This document shows, piece by piece, positions 1-6,725 of a stretch of DNA of 13,364 bases; within the stretch, counting starts at the first letter, position 1, and every line of letters starts with the position of its first letter. Origin of the DNA: Porphyromonadaceae bacterium UBA3327 (GTDB lineage Bacteria; Bacteroidota; Bacteroidia; Bacteroidales; Muribaculaceae); the NCBI GenBank assembly GCA_002361155.1, contig DERZ01000029.1, forward strand, positions 1-13,364. Reading direction: 5' to 3'. The notes beneath the pieces are model-generated. The model made no database searches and had not been told where the DNA came from. It saw only the letters and a program-made list of their open reading frames with translations. The translations under genes were made by a program, and so were the position numbers.

Positions 1-79
1 GTTCTCCTGCTGTCCCGGGGACTTCCTGTCACCTCCTGTGCCTTGCGGCTTCCCTGGTGTCGTTCCCGAAACGCGAATG

Positions 80-111
80 CAAAATTACAGCGTTTTCTGA
101 CATTGTGCAAA
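80..111 (-). promoter_or_regulatory. Bacteroidetes-type promoter directed out of the left edge
   Basis: Read on the minus strand, TTTG (108-111) is followed by exactly 20 bases and then TAATTTTG (80-87). This is a full match to the Bacteroidetes -33/-7 pattern TTTG-N19/20-TAnnTTTG. Transcription would start near 73 and run leftwards. The gene it serves lies outside the window. Confidence 0.65.
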
Positions 112-271
112 TCTTTTCGCCATTTTTTTTCAAAATCATGCCCGATATCCGTTTATCTTGTTGATATATCGCGAATTAAAAATATGTTAATTTTTGTTTT
201 GATTTGTTAATTCGATGTTCTGAAACATTGTTTTACACCGCACCCAGTCCTCCAAAAAAACGAGACAGAGC

Positions 272-313
272 AAAAAAAACACCGTCCGGATGCTTTTATG
301 CATCTGCGGACGG
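272..313 (-). terminator. Rho-independent terminator after the sigma-factor pseudogene
   Basis: CCGTCCGGATGC (282-293) and GCATC..CGGACGG (300-313) form a 12-pair stem with a two-base bulge (TG, 305-306) and a six-base loop (294-299). On the minus strand the stem is followed by a run of T (A run at 272-279 on the plus strand). It lies about 58 bases past the stop codon of the sigma gene at 371. Confidence 0.85.
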
Positions 314-370
314 CATTAGAGATTCCGACTCAGCCCTCCAAATTTACGTGAAGGGTCCTAATTACAATGG

Positions 371-875
371 TCAGCGATAATCTTTCAGGAGCTCGCGAAG
401 ACGCTTGCGGGTGAAGAATATACGACTTTTCACGGTACCGAGGGGCATACTGAGACGAGAAGAGATCTCCTCATACTTGTATCCAGCCACATGCATCGAG
501 AACGGCACACGGTAATCATCGGGGAAGCCTGCGAGAATAGCAGAAATCTCGCGGGCAGTGTAAGCTCCATCAGGGGTATCAAGACCCGAATCCTGCGGAA
601 GATTGAGATGATAGAGGTCTTCTGTGACATCAACGACTGTATTTTCACGCACACTTTTGCGATAGTTGTTGATGAAGATATTGCGCATGATGGTGAGAAT
701 CCATCCCTTGAAATTGGTGTCCTCGGCAAACTTCCCCTCGTTGTCAAGAGCTTTAAGGGTTGTATCCTGAACCAGATCGTGCGCCTCTTCTATTGGTGGT
801 GAGTTTCATCGCAAATGACATAAGATTACCCTGCATACCGATTACGGAGGATTTGAAGGCATCGTTCTTGTTCAT
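371..875 (-). pseudogene. RNA polymerase sigma-70 family (ECF-like) factor, frameshifted
   Basis: The region encodes a small two-domain sigma factor closely related to the intact one at 6040-6546. The reading frame from the ATG at 875 gives MNKNDAFKSS..GNLMSFAMKLTTN (28 residues), then leaves frame and stops at 753-755. The remaining homology (EEAHDLVQDTTLKALDNE.., then MRNIFINNYRK to the end) continues in the next frame to the stop at 371. Aligned to the paralogue, the break falls at the Pro codon after LTTN, near base 791, where two bases appear to be missing. Adding two bases to this 505-base span gives exactly the 507 bases of the paralogue. The last 105 residues align without gaps to the paralogue at about 64% identity and include the helix-turn-helix segment GTVKSRIFF. 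The 105-residue ORF from the ATG at 688 lacks most of region 2, so it is unlikely to be a working sigma factor. A true mutation, an assembly error and programmed +1 shifting are all possible. It keeps a good promoter and a terminator, which suggests recent decay or an error. Confidence 0.85.
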
Positions 876-946
876 CTGATGTAAGGATTAAAATGGGTTA
901 GATGTGTGTTTTGACTCGCTCTTAGTTCGAAATCATTTTCACGTGT

Positions 947-978
947 CAAAGTTACTTATTATATTTTATTCACGCAAT
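947..978 (-). promoter_or_regulatory. Promoter of the sigma-factor pseudogene
   Basis: On the minus strand TTG (975-977, preceded by A) is followed by 20 bases and TAACTTTG (947-954). This matches the Bacteroidetes TTG-N20-TAnnTTTG pattern. The start of transcription would be near 940, leaving a leader of about 65 bases before the ATG at 875. Confidence 0.65.
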
Positions 979-982
979 ATTT

Positions 983-1012
983 TTCTTTAAAATCAGTCAT
1001 TTTTTTAAAGAA
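983..1012. repeat. Perfect 10-base inverted repeat upstream of the sigma promoter
   Basis: TTCTTTAAAA (983-992) and TTTTAAAGAA (1003-1012) are exact reverse complements separated by 10 bases. The dyad lies just upstream of the -33 element at 975-977 and about 55 bases past the stop codon of the CorC-like gene at 1067. No T run follows it on either strand in the way expected of a terminator. It could be an operator or an upstream element for the sigma promoter, or an RNA 3' end of the envelope operon. Confidence 0.55.
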
Positions 1013-1066
1013 TCCAAGGTAATCTTCACACTTTTGCAACAATTGGGCCGCCAATCCTTCTTTCCG

Positions 1067-2353
1067 CTACTTTTCGCTGTTGATCCGGTCGACTCGGACA
1101 AGTTCGATTCTGGTTGTTCCCATTCTTACGATGGTGAATTTCAGACCCGCTATTTCCAGTATGTCACCCTGCGCGGGAAGAGCCTCAAGGTTCTCGAGTA
1201 TGTATCCGGCAAGCGTATGGTATTCCTCGCTCTCGCGAAGGTCGAGTCCGAACTCCTCATTGACAGCCGAGATCTCAACTCTTCCGGAAAACATGAAGGA
1301 GTTGTCGTTGACCTTTCTCGCCACGATCCTCTTATGATCATGTTCATCCTCGATCTCTCCGAAAATTTCCTCCACGAGGTCTTCGAGAGTGACAAGACCT
1401 GAAGTCCCTCCGAATTCATCCACCACGATCACAAGGCTGCGCTTGTCGGCCATCATGCGCCGCATCATCTTGTTGGCCAACATAGTCTCGGGAGTAAAGA
1501 TGACCGGCTTCAGACGGCGGCGCCAGTCGGCATTCTTGTTGAACAGCTCCGAAACATGTATGTAGCCCACCACATCATCGATATCCTCTTTATATACCAC
1601 CACTTTTGAAAGGCCGGTGTCTATAAATTTTTTCATAAGGTCATCGCTGGAGGTGCCATCAAGGGGCACAGCCACTATCTCGTTGCGCGGGATCATGCAG
1701 TCCACTATTTCTGTATCCTTGAAATCGACAGCCCTGCGGAAGATTTTGACTTCGTTTTCCTCGGCCCTTTTGTCGACCTGCTCCTCAAACGACTGCTGGA
1801 GATAGCTGTCAAGCTCGTCGATGGTAAGCCGCTGGTCGCCGCTCTGGCCCGGGCCAAGGCCGAAAGCCTTCATCAGCCCCCTGGAAATCATCGACACCAG
1901 CCATGACACGGGATATAGAATAAGATAGATCAGATAAAGCGGAAGAGCCAGAAGACGGATCATGAAGTTCGGATTTACCCGGAAAGTAGTCTTCGGAAAA
2001 AACTCACCTGTAACAAGGATTAGCCCGGTAGAAAGGATGGTGTTGGAGACAAGTACCAATGCATCGCTTCCCTCCCCGAAAAACTGTTCGAGAGGACTGT
2101 TGACAATAGCGGAGAATGCGATACCATATATTACAAGCACCACATTGTTGCCTACAAGAAGAGTCGAGATAAACATATCCTCATGACGGGAGAACATCTT
2201 GATTATCCGGTCGACGAGTCCTCCTCTTGCGGCATCTATCTCCATCCGGACCTTGCTCGACTGCACGAAAGCTATTTCGGTACCGGAGAACAGACCGGAG
2301 AAAACTATGGCCACAAGTGTGATTATTACAGCAGGGACAAATTGGAGATCCAT
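1067..2353 (-). CDS. CNNM/CBS/CorC-domain membrane protein (hemolysin C / GldE-like family)
   Basis: A 428-residue inner-membrane protein of the HlyC/CorC (TlyC) family. An N-terminal DUF21/CNNM domain (about 1-175) has four hydrophobic segments near 7-29, 61-84, 97-116 and 133-157, with the family signatures FSGTEIAF (22-29) and GEFFPK (116-121). A CBS pair follows (about 210-340): the first begins at IVDCMIPRNEIVAVP (216-230), the second contains VDEFGGTSGLVTLEDLVEEIFG (311-332). The C-terminal CorC/HlyC domain (about 345-425) includes EYHTLAGYILE (378-388). Relatives are linked to magnesium or cobalt efflux. In Flavobacteria the related GldE is associated with gliding, but the sequence does not show either role here. 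It is the last gene of the minus-strand envelope operon, 71 bases after lptC. The start at 2353 fits the usual N-terminus. No Shine-Dalgarno sequence is visible, as is normal in this phylum. Confidence 0.9.
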   Translation of the reverse strand: MDLQFVPAVIITLVAIVFSGLFSGTEIAFVQSSKVRMEIDAARGGLVDRIIKMFSRHEDMFISTLLVGNNVVLVIYGIAFSAIVNSPLEQFFGEGSDALVLVSNTILSTGLILVTGEFFPKTTFRVNPNFMIRLLALPLYLIYLILYPVSWLVSMISRGLMKAFGLGPGQSGDQRLTIDELDSYLQQSFEEQVDKRAEENEVKIFRRAVDFKDTEIVDCMIPRNEIVAVPLDGTSSDDLMKKFIDTGLSKVVVYKEDIDDVVGYIHVSELFNKNADWRRRLKPVIFTPETMLANKMMRRMMADKRSLVIVVDEFGGTSGLVTLEDLVEEIFGEIEDEHDHKRIVARKVNDNSFMFSGRVEISAVNEEFGLDLRESEEYHTLAGYILENLEALPAQGDILEIAGLKFTIVRMGTTRIELVRVDRINSEK

Positions 2354-2408
2354 TGTCTTGTCTTTATTATTGCCTTATTATAGCCTTTCATTATCATAAC
2401 CGGCAAAC

Positions 2409-2432
2409 CCTGTCATTGATCCTGTCATTGAT
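2409..2432. repeat. Tandem 12-base duplication across the lptC stop codon
   Basis: CCTGTCATTGAT occurs twice head to tail (2409-2420 and 2421-2432). On the minus strand each unit contains CAATGA. The first copy read supplies the lptC stop (2425-2427), and the second provides another in-frame TGA four codons later, because the unit is a multiple of three. Confidence 0.8.
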
Positions 2433-3030
2433 TATGTGTGTCGGTTTTTGCCGCATCGTCCTCAGGAACGGGGAATATTCCCTGAGGTTTCAGCACCCGG
2501 TACGAAGTGAGCCGTTCGTTCGATTCGAAACCGATTCCCTCCAGCACATGGGTTGCTGTCTCTATATGAATAAAGGTGTCGCTGTAGATGCGTCCCTGAC
2601 GCTGGTCCCAATAAAGCCTTTCCGAAAGGAACAGATCTTGTGGAACTTTTGTCATCTCCACGTTTCCTTCAAGTCGCCAGAGGCGACGATCCCTGAAGTA
2701 GCGCGCCGAGTCGGCAGCGACCGTCGCCACCACATGGAAATAGGGATCGTATTTCTGTAGATATAGCCCTTCCGGAAAAATCCAGTACGCGGGGGTCGCC
2801 TCATCGTATACCTTCCACACCGGCGCCACAATCTTGTACTGTATCACTCCCGAGTCAGAGATAAGAGTAGAGACATTGCGGGTGGTCATAGTCGCCATTT
2901 TCATGGGGTCAAGACTCGCCGCGACATTTATCTTCTGTTCCTCCACACAAGCGGAGAGCAACAACGACACCGCAAGCGATATGGCTGATATGCGGGAGAG
3001 GGCTGAGCCGCGCGCGAATCGGCAGATCAC
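2425..3030 (-). CDS. lptC: LPS export periplasmic protein LptC, lipoprotein form
   Basis: A 201-residue LptC homologue, part of the bridge that moves lipopolysaccharide from the inner-membrane LptB2FG transporter to the outer membrane. The N-terminus is a lipoprotein signal: a hydrophobic stretch near 13-27 ends in the lipobox LLSAC with Cys28. The typical E. coli LptC instead keeps a membrane anchor. The OstA/LptC-like part starts around 45 with repeated short beta-strand phrases such as IQYKIVAPVWKVYDE (64-78), YWIFPEGLYLQKYD (82-95), AADSARYFRDRRLWRLEGNV (104-123) and RIYSDTFIHIET (146-157). It starts with GTG at 3028-3030, overlapping the stop of the preceding barrel gene as GTGA, so the two are probably translationally coupled. 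LptA, LptB, LptD, LptF and LptG are not in the window. The assignment rests on family resemblance and on its usual place between coaX/barrel genes and the CorC-like gene. Confidence 0.88.
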   Translation of the reverse strand: MICRFARGSALSRISAISLAVSLLLSACVEEQKINVAASLDPMKMATMTTRNVSTLISDSGVIQYKIVAPVWKVYDEATPAYWIFPEGLYLQKYDPYFHVVATVAADSARYFRDRRLWRLEGNVEMTKVPQDLFLSERLYWDQRQGRIYSDTFIHIETATHVLEGIGFESNERLTSYRVLKPQGIFPVPEDDAAKTDTHNQ

Positions 3031-4289
3031 TTGATTTTACGTTTGAAGAACCAGACCTCGTTGAAATTCACGCCGAGCGTGATATTGAAGTAATTTTCAC
3101 CGATAAGCGCTACCGGTGCGGCATGCCTCCGCTTCCACTCAAGACCGAGATTGACCATGGTCTTGCCCTCGGGGGTGGGGAATCCGACTCCGCATGACAC
3201 GCCGTATTCTTTCACTGAATTGCCGTTGATAAACAGATAATCGTCGGTGTAGTAAGCACCAAGACGGTAAGTCATTCGCTCGCCGTAACCTCCGCGGATC
3301 TTAGGCGTGTATTCGGCACCGGCCGCATAGCGGAGACGATTGTTGAACTTCATTCCCTGAAACACCACCACTTCAGGATGCTCCTCCATATATAAAGGAG
3401 AATATTCGCAGTCTTTCCAGCCCTGCCATGTGAAATCGGCCTCCACCATGAACCGGCCCTGGCGCTGATGGACATAGCTGATGCCGGCGCCGACGGTGTT
3501 GGGCATGTAGTATTTCCCTTTCATTTTCATGAAAGCCACCGTATCGGGGCGCGAGTCCTGAGAGGTTTCCTGGATTGTGGCCCAGGTCTTGCCGAGGAGA
3601 GTCTTCCGCGGACTCCAGGTGACACCGAGAGTGATACGGTCATTCTTGGTAATGTTCTGCGTATATTGAGCACCTACCAGGATATTCCAGTCTCGGATTT
3701 CCATCACATGCTCGAATTTGGAGCGTCCCCCTCCCTCGGGAACAGAGAACACATCGTTTGCAATTGTACCGAAATTATAACTGACGTTGAATCCGAGTGA
3801 AAATCCTTTGATTTTTCCGCTCAGACCGAGATAGAACTCGTTGATACCGCCCGATCCCTGATTCTCCATCGCGCCGTGCCGGATTTCATTTCCGAACGCA
3901 TAACCGACAGAACTTAGAGGAACGAGCCCAATCGAGCCTCCCATAAACTTATTGATCGGAAACTGCATGGTTACATAGTCCACGCCGCCGCCGATCGAGT
4001 GATCACGGACAGACCCCTCCTTGCTCCAGAGCATAGACATGTCGGCGCCGAGATCGAACAGGAACGTCAGCGAATCGATTGCCGCATACGAGGCTGGATT
4101 CATCACATTGATCTGTCTGCCGGAGTTCATGGCGTAGCCTACACCTCCCATCTGCCGCTGCATGGATGTGGCCCTGTCGCCGAGAATACCGTACCCGTAC
4201 ATCGAATATGGAGTTGTGACGTTCTGGGCCGTCGCAGCCGCAGCCAAAACAGCCGCAGGAAGGAGAAAAAGGAGTTTTATCTTATTCAT
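3027..4289 (-). CDS. Outer-membrane beta-barrel protein of unknown function
   Basis: A 420-residue exported protein. I chose the ATG at 4289 because it gives a clean signal peptide (MNKIKLLFLLPAAVLAAAATA, cleavage before Q22). It also overlaps the coaX stop by only eight bases (ATGAATAA). The open frame extends upstream to 4349, but that part lies inside coaX. The mature chain alternates glycine-rich and aromatic strands throughout (for example GVGYAMNSGR, GGSIGLVPLSSVGYAFG, GFSLGFNVSYNFGT, GAGISYVHQRQGRFMVEADF, MTYRLGAYYTDDYLF, ENYFNITLGVNFNEVWFF). This is the pattern of a transmembrane barrel, resembling FadL/OmpP1-like proteins of Bacteroidetes. No substrate can be read from the sequence. 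Its place between coaX and lptC is shared with other Bacteroidales as far as I recall, which makes a link to envelope assembly plausible but unproven. Confidence 0.82.
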   Translation of the reverse strand: MNKIKLLFLLPAAVLAAAATAQNVTTPYSMYGYGILGDRATSMQRQMGGVGYAMNSGRQINVMNPASYAAIDSLTFLFDLGADMSMLWSKEGSVRDHSIGGGVDYVTMQFPINKFMGGSIGLVPLSSVGYAFGNEIRHGAMENQGSGGINEFYLGLSGKIKGFSLGFNVSYNFGTIANDVFSVPEGGGRSKFEHVMEIRDWNILVGAQYTQNITKNDRITLGVTWSPRKTLLGKTWATIQETSQDSRPDTVAFMKMKGKYYMPNTVGAGISYVHQRQGRFMVEADFTWQGWKDCEYSPLYMEEHPEVVVFQGMKFNNRLRYAAGAEYTPKIRGGYGERMTYRLGAYYTDDYLFINGNSVKEYGVSCGVGFPTPEGKTMVNLGLEWKRRHAAPVALIGENYFNITLGVNFNEVWFFKRKIK

Positions 4290-5031
4290 TGTCATCATAA
4301 TTGTCGTTATAATTGAAGATCCGTACCAGACCGCGACCCACAAGCGCATGGTCTACATCTGCATCGATGTTTTCATCTGCGAGCAACCGTGCGAGAATAT
4401 CGGCATTGCCGCCGGTAAGAATGATTTTCACATTTCCTAATCTGCGTTCCGCCATGTCGCGGATACCACGGATTTCAGCCACAAGTCCTCTGAGCACACC
4501 GGCACGTATGGCCGTGACCGTATCGTGCCCGAAATCCGGGAGTTCCCCCTCCGGATCCACGAGCGGAAGGCGGGAAGTAAATCCGTTGAGAGCCCGGAAC
4601 CGGAGAGAAAGTCCCGGCGATATGTTGCCGCCGAGAAAGCGTCCGTCGGCCACAAGATCCTCCGTGACAGCTGTTCCGGCGTCCACCACCAGCACCGGCA
4701 CACTGGACAACGCTCCAGCCGCCGCCGCCACTCGATCTGCACCGAGACTGCCCCGGCTGTCGTATTCCACATCCAGAGGCAACGGAGTCGACGGACAAAG
4801 TCTCAGATAACGGTTGCCGAATCCGCGTTCAAGAAAATCCTCGAGACCACGGGAGTCCTCCCCAACCCTGCAGGATACGGCACATTCCGGGACATGCCGG
4901 CGCACCATGCACTCGATATCCTGCTCCGACAACGTGCCGGAAGAATTGCATTCGAGAAGTCTTTCCCCCTCGAACACGCTCACCTTGGCGGCGGTGTTGC
5001 CTATGTCCAGCGTAAGGACTCTTTCCTTCAT
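4282..5031 (-). CDS. coaX: Type III pantothenate kinase
   Basis: This enzyme makes 4'-phosphopantothenate from pantothenate and ATP, the first step of coenzyme A synthesis. It is a cytoplasmic acetate/sugar-kinase (ASKHA) fold enzyme. With the ATG at 5031 it has 249 residues, the usual size. Visible motifs are the phosphate loop DIGNT (9-13), GADR (97-100) with the catalytic-type Asp99, VVDAGTAVT (115-123), GGNISPG (134-140) and the late TGGNA (206-210). The frame stays open to 5109, but the extra 26 residues are polar, unlike the family, and overlap the preceding gene, so I rejected that start. It begins 34 bases after the upstream membrane-protein gene, and its stop overlaps the start of the barrel gene. 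Type III kinases are not inhibited by coenzyme A, so control is likely at the operon level. Confidence 0.93.
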   Translation of the reverse strand: MKERVLTLDIGNTAAKVSVFEGERLLECNSSGTLSEQDIECMVRRHVPECAVSCRVGEDSRGLEDFLERGFGNRYLRLCPSTPLPLDVEYDSRGSLGADRVAAAAGALSSVPVLVVDAGTAVTEDLVADGRFLGGNISPGLSLRFRALNGFTSRLPLVDPEGELPDFGHDTVTAIRAGVLRGLVAEIRGIRDMAERRLGNVKIILTGGNADILARLLADENIDADVDHALVGRGLVRIFNYNDNYDDNE

Positions 5032-5065
5032 TCTTATACGGGACGGTTTTGTTTCGATGATATTC

Positions 5066-5533
5066 CTATCGTACCGAATCTTTGTGCTGCTTTCTGAGAG
5101 CGAAGACAAGCATCCATGATGAGATGATCTGTATCAAGGCCCCAGCGAGAGTGAAGAGAATAGTGTCGCGGAGTATTCCGAGCGTTATCCCGTAAGCGCC
5201 GAAGCGCGCGGAATTATAGAACCAGAAAGCGGCTCCTACACAGAAACAGACACCGGACCAGACCTCCATGCGACGAATGCGCCGCACGCGCAGACTGTCA
5301 CCTGGAGCGCCGACCTTCACCAACCGCGCCACTATGTACACAACCGCGCCACCCGTGTACACCCATTTGAATATATCTCCCAGTGTGCTGTTGTCCATGC
5401 TCACAATGGGAGCTATCATGCCGACGCACACAAGAATCAGTCCCATGGTCGCCGCGGTCTCTACGATCCTGCGTCGCCGCATGAGCGCGGCATCCTGCGC
5501 AAGGCTCCTTCCTGTTTCTTCTCTCCTGCTCAT
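5066..5533 (-). CDS. Four-helix inner-membrane protein, conserved hypothetical
   Basis: I do not recognise a named family. The 155-residue product starts with a basic, polar stretch (1-23, including RRRR at 19-22), then has four hydrophobic segments near 26-44, 54-72, 91-107 and 124-146, and ends in a short basic tail (FALRKQHKDSVR). The arginine-rich loop 82-89 between helices 2 and 3 would face the cytoplasm. Its ATG overlaps the divIC stop as ATGA (5530-5533), so the two are probably translated together. A gene like this between divIC and coaX is typical of Bacteroidales, which hints at a role in division or envelope homeostasis. That is inference from context only. Confidence 0.75.
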   Translation of the reverse strand: MSRREETGRSLAQDAALMRRRRIVETAATMGLILVCVGMIAPIVSMDNSTLGDIFKWVYTGGAVVYIVARLVKVGAPGDSLRVRRIRRMEVWSGVCFCVGAAFWFYNSARFGAYGITLGILRDTILFTLAGALIQIISSWMLVFALRKQHKDSVR

Positions 5534-5835
5534 TTTATGACATATACATCTTCAGTGGATTTCTGCATGCGGTATTGTTCCCTCGCAATTTTCTCAAGGT
5601 CTTCGGTGCCGGTCAGCAGCTGCTCGCGACGGTTACGATAATAGTCGGCAGAATCTTCGCATGCCTTGATCTCTTCCTGGAGGCTCTTGATTTCCTCCTG
5701 ATAGCGTATGTTGTTCTTCCAGGACACATCGTCGTTGAGAAACAACATAAGCAGTATCATGCCTCCTATCAGCAACAACGCAAGGTGCGACCGTCTTCTC
5801 AGCCAGAAATTCCACTTTTTGATTTTCCTGCTCAT
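5530..5835 (-). CDS. FtsB/DivIC septum formation initiator family protein
   Basis: A 101-residue bitopic membrane protein of the FtsB/DivIC family, which forms a complex with FtsL and FtsQ/DivIB at the division septum. It has a basic cytoplasmic N-terminus (SRKIKKWNFWLRRR, 2-15), one transmembrane helix (about 17-33) and a periplasmic coiled coil (about 41-73, INNIR/EEIKSLQEEIKACE pattern). It then has the family-typical short motif DLEKIAREQYRM (79-90) near the C-terminus. The ATG at 5833-5835 is preferred. A TTG four codons upstream (5845-5847) would also be in frame, but it lies inside the -7 element of the promoter. It is the first gene of the envelope operon and overlaps the next gene by four bases. 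In many Bacteroidales an enolase gene sits upstream; here a sigma factor does. Confidence 0.88.
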   Translation of the reverse strand: MSRKIKKWNFWLRRRSHLALLLIGGMILLMLFLNDDVSWKNNIRYQEEIKSLQEEIKACEDSADYYRNRREQLLTGTEDLEKIAREQYRMQKSTEDVYVIK

Positions 5836-5844
5836 TTCAAACTT

Positions 5845-5879
5845 CAAAATTAGTGATTATGCCCGATTATTCAAAATTA
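5845..5879 (-). promoter_or_regulatory. Tandem promoter elements of the divIC-coaX-lptC operon
   Basis: On the minus strand TAATTTTG occurs at 5845-5852 and again at 5872-5879. The TTTG at the end of the upstream copy (5872-5875) sits 19 bases before the downstream TAATTTTG, so it can serve as its -33 element. The downstream box would start transcription only a few bases before the ATG at 5835, giving a nearly leaderless message. The upstream box lacks a clear -33 but would give a leader of about 30 bases. Confidence 0.6.
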
Positions 5880-5942
5880 TAAAGGATTTTTAAGGAACTT
5901 TTAGAAGCTGTTTAATAAAAAAAGTTAACTCCGGGCAGCTAT

Positions 5943-5986
5943 GAAATAAAAAACCCGGGCCGCAGCTCGGGGGAATGATTCGGGTT
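5943..5986 (-). terminator. Rho-independent terminator after the intact sigma factor
   Basis: CCCGGGC (5954-5960) and GCTCGGG (5965-5971) form a seven-base stem with one mismatch on the minus strand and a four-base loop. It is followed, reading leftwards, by a T run (A-rich 5945-5953 on the plus strand). An alternative longer fold pairs AACCCG (5952-5957) with CGGGTT (5981-5986). It lies about 70 bases past the stop codon at 6040 and separates the sigma gene from the divIC promoter. Confidence 0.8.
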
Positions 5987-6039
5987 ATGTACATTATTCT
6001 GTTTTGACTGTCTTTTAAATATCGGACATCGATGCCTCG

Positions 6040-6546
6040 CTATCTGTAGTCCTTCAGAAGCACCTGAAGGCGTTTGCGAGCGAAAAAGATTCTGCTTTTC
6101 ACCGTACCGAGAGGCAACGACATTTTTTCCGCTATCTCGTTGTACTTGTATCCGGCGAGGTACATGGTGAAAGGCACCTTGTATTCATCGCTGAAATTGT
6201 TGATAGCCACCGATATCTCCTTGACAGCCACAGATCCCTCGGGAGATGTCAGACCAGACTCCTGCGAAAGATTCACATGATAAAGATCCTCCGTAGTGTC
6301 GATTATCGTGGAGTTTCGCACCTGTCGTCGGTAGTTGTTTATGAAGATGTTCCGCATGATTGTGAACACCCATCCTTTGAAGTTGACATTGTCGACGTAT
6401 TTCGACTCGTTGTCAAGCACCTTGAGCGTGGTGTCCTGGACCAGGTCCTGGGCCGCGTCAGGGTTCGATGTTAGCTGGCAGGCGAAATTGAACAGATTTC
6501 CCTGAAGTCCCAGCAATCTCTGTTTGAAAGATAATTTGTCAGTCAT
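6040..6546 (-). CDS. RNA polymerase sigma-70 family (ECF-like) factor
   Basis: A 168-residue alternative sigma factor with only regions 2 and 4. Region 2 spans about 12-75 and includes DLVQDTTLKVLDN (34-46), the -10 recognition segment NFKGWVFTIMRNIFINNYRR (55-74) and surrounding residues. Region 4 spans about 107-165, with the helix-turn-helix YNEIAEKMSLPLGTVKSRIFFARKRL (135-160). It would direct core RNA polymerase to a small regulon. No anti-sigma gene lies next to it, so its control cannot be read from context. A weak -7-like box, TAACTTTA on the minus strand (6604-6611), lies upstream without a clear -33. The frameshifted gene at 371-875 is its paralogue, and the two flank the divIC-to-CorC operon. 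Factors of this form are common in Bacteroidales, but I cannot name the target genes. Confidence 0.92.
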   Translation of the reverse strand: MTDKLSFKQRLLGLQGNLFNFACQLTSNPDAAQDLVQDTTLKVLDNESKYVDNVNFKGWVFTIMRNIFINNYRRQVRNSTIIDTTEDLYHVNLSQESGLTSPEGSVAVKEISVAINNFSDEYKVPFTMYLAGYKYNEIAEKMSLPLGTVKSRIFFARKRLQVLLKDYR

Positions 6547-6725
6547 AGCAGTGGAATCTTAAATAAAAGTTTTTATGAACCTGTTCAGGTATGCGACATC
6601 CATTAAAGTTAGCCTATAGGTGAAACCGCCCTGTGACAGATCTACTGAACTATAACAACACTGTCGGAAAAAAGGATATGAAAATCATCAATTTTTTTAT
6701 ATTATTTTTTGCCGCAAAACACAAC

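Larger units (their letters stand above)
1..370. other. gene-free region at left edge
   Basis: I see no credible coding region here. The stretch holds a minus-strand promoter (80-111) that fires out of the window, a short palindromic GTCC-CGG-GGAC sequence near 12-22, an AT-rich middle (about 115-235), and the terminator of the sigma-factor pseudogene (272-313). The transcript from the 80-111 promoter would run about 70 bases before leaving the window. No ATG start is present in that stretch, only a GTG near 29-31, so its product is unknown. Confidence 0.6.

Noticed and set aside
430..802. Other-frame open frames over the broken sigma factor
   Set aside because: Only the split frame 875-753 plus 785-371 matches the paralogous sigma factor. 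The others have no family resemblance.
1034..1402. 122-codon plus-strand frame
   Set aside because: It overlaps the CorC domain of the minus-strand CBS/CorC gene and has no recognisable features.
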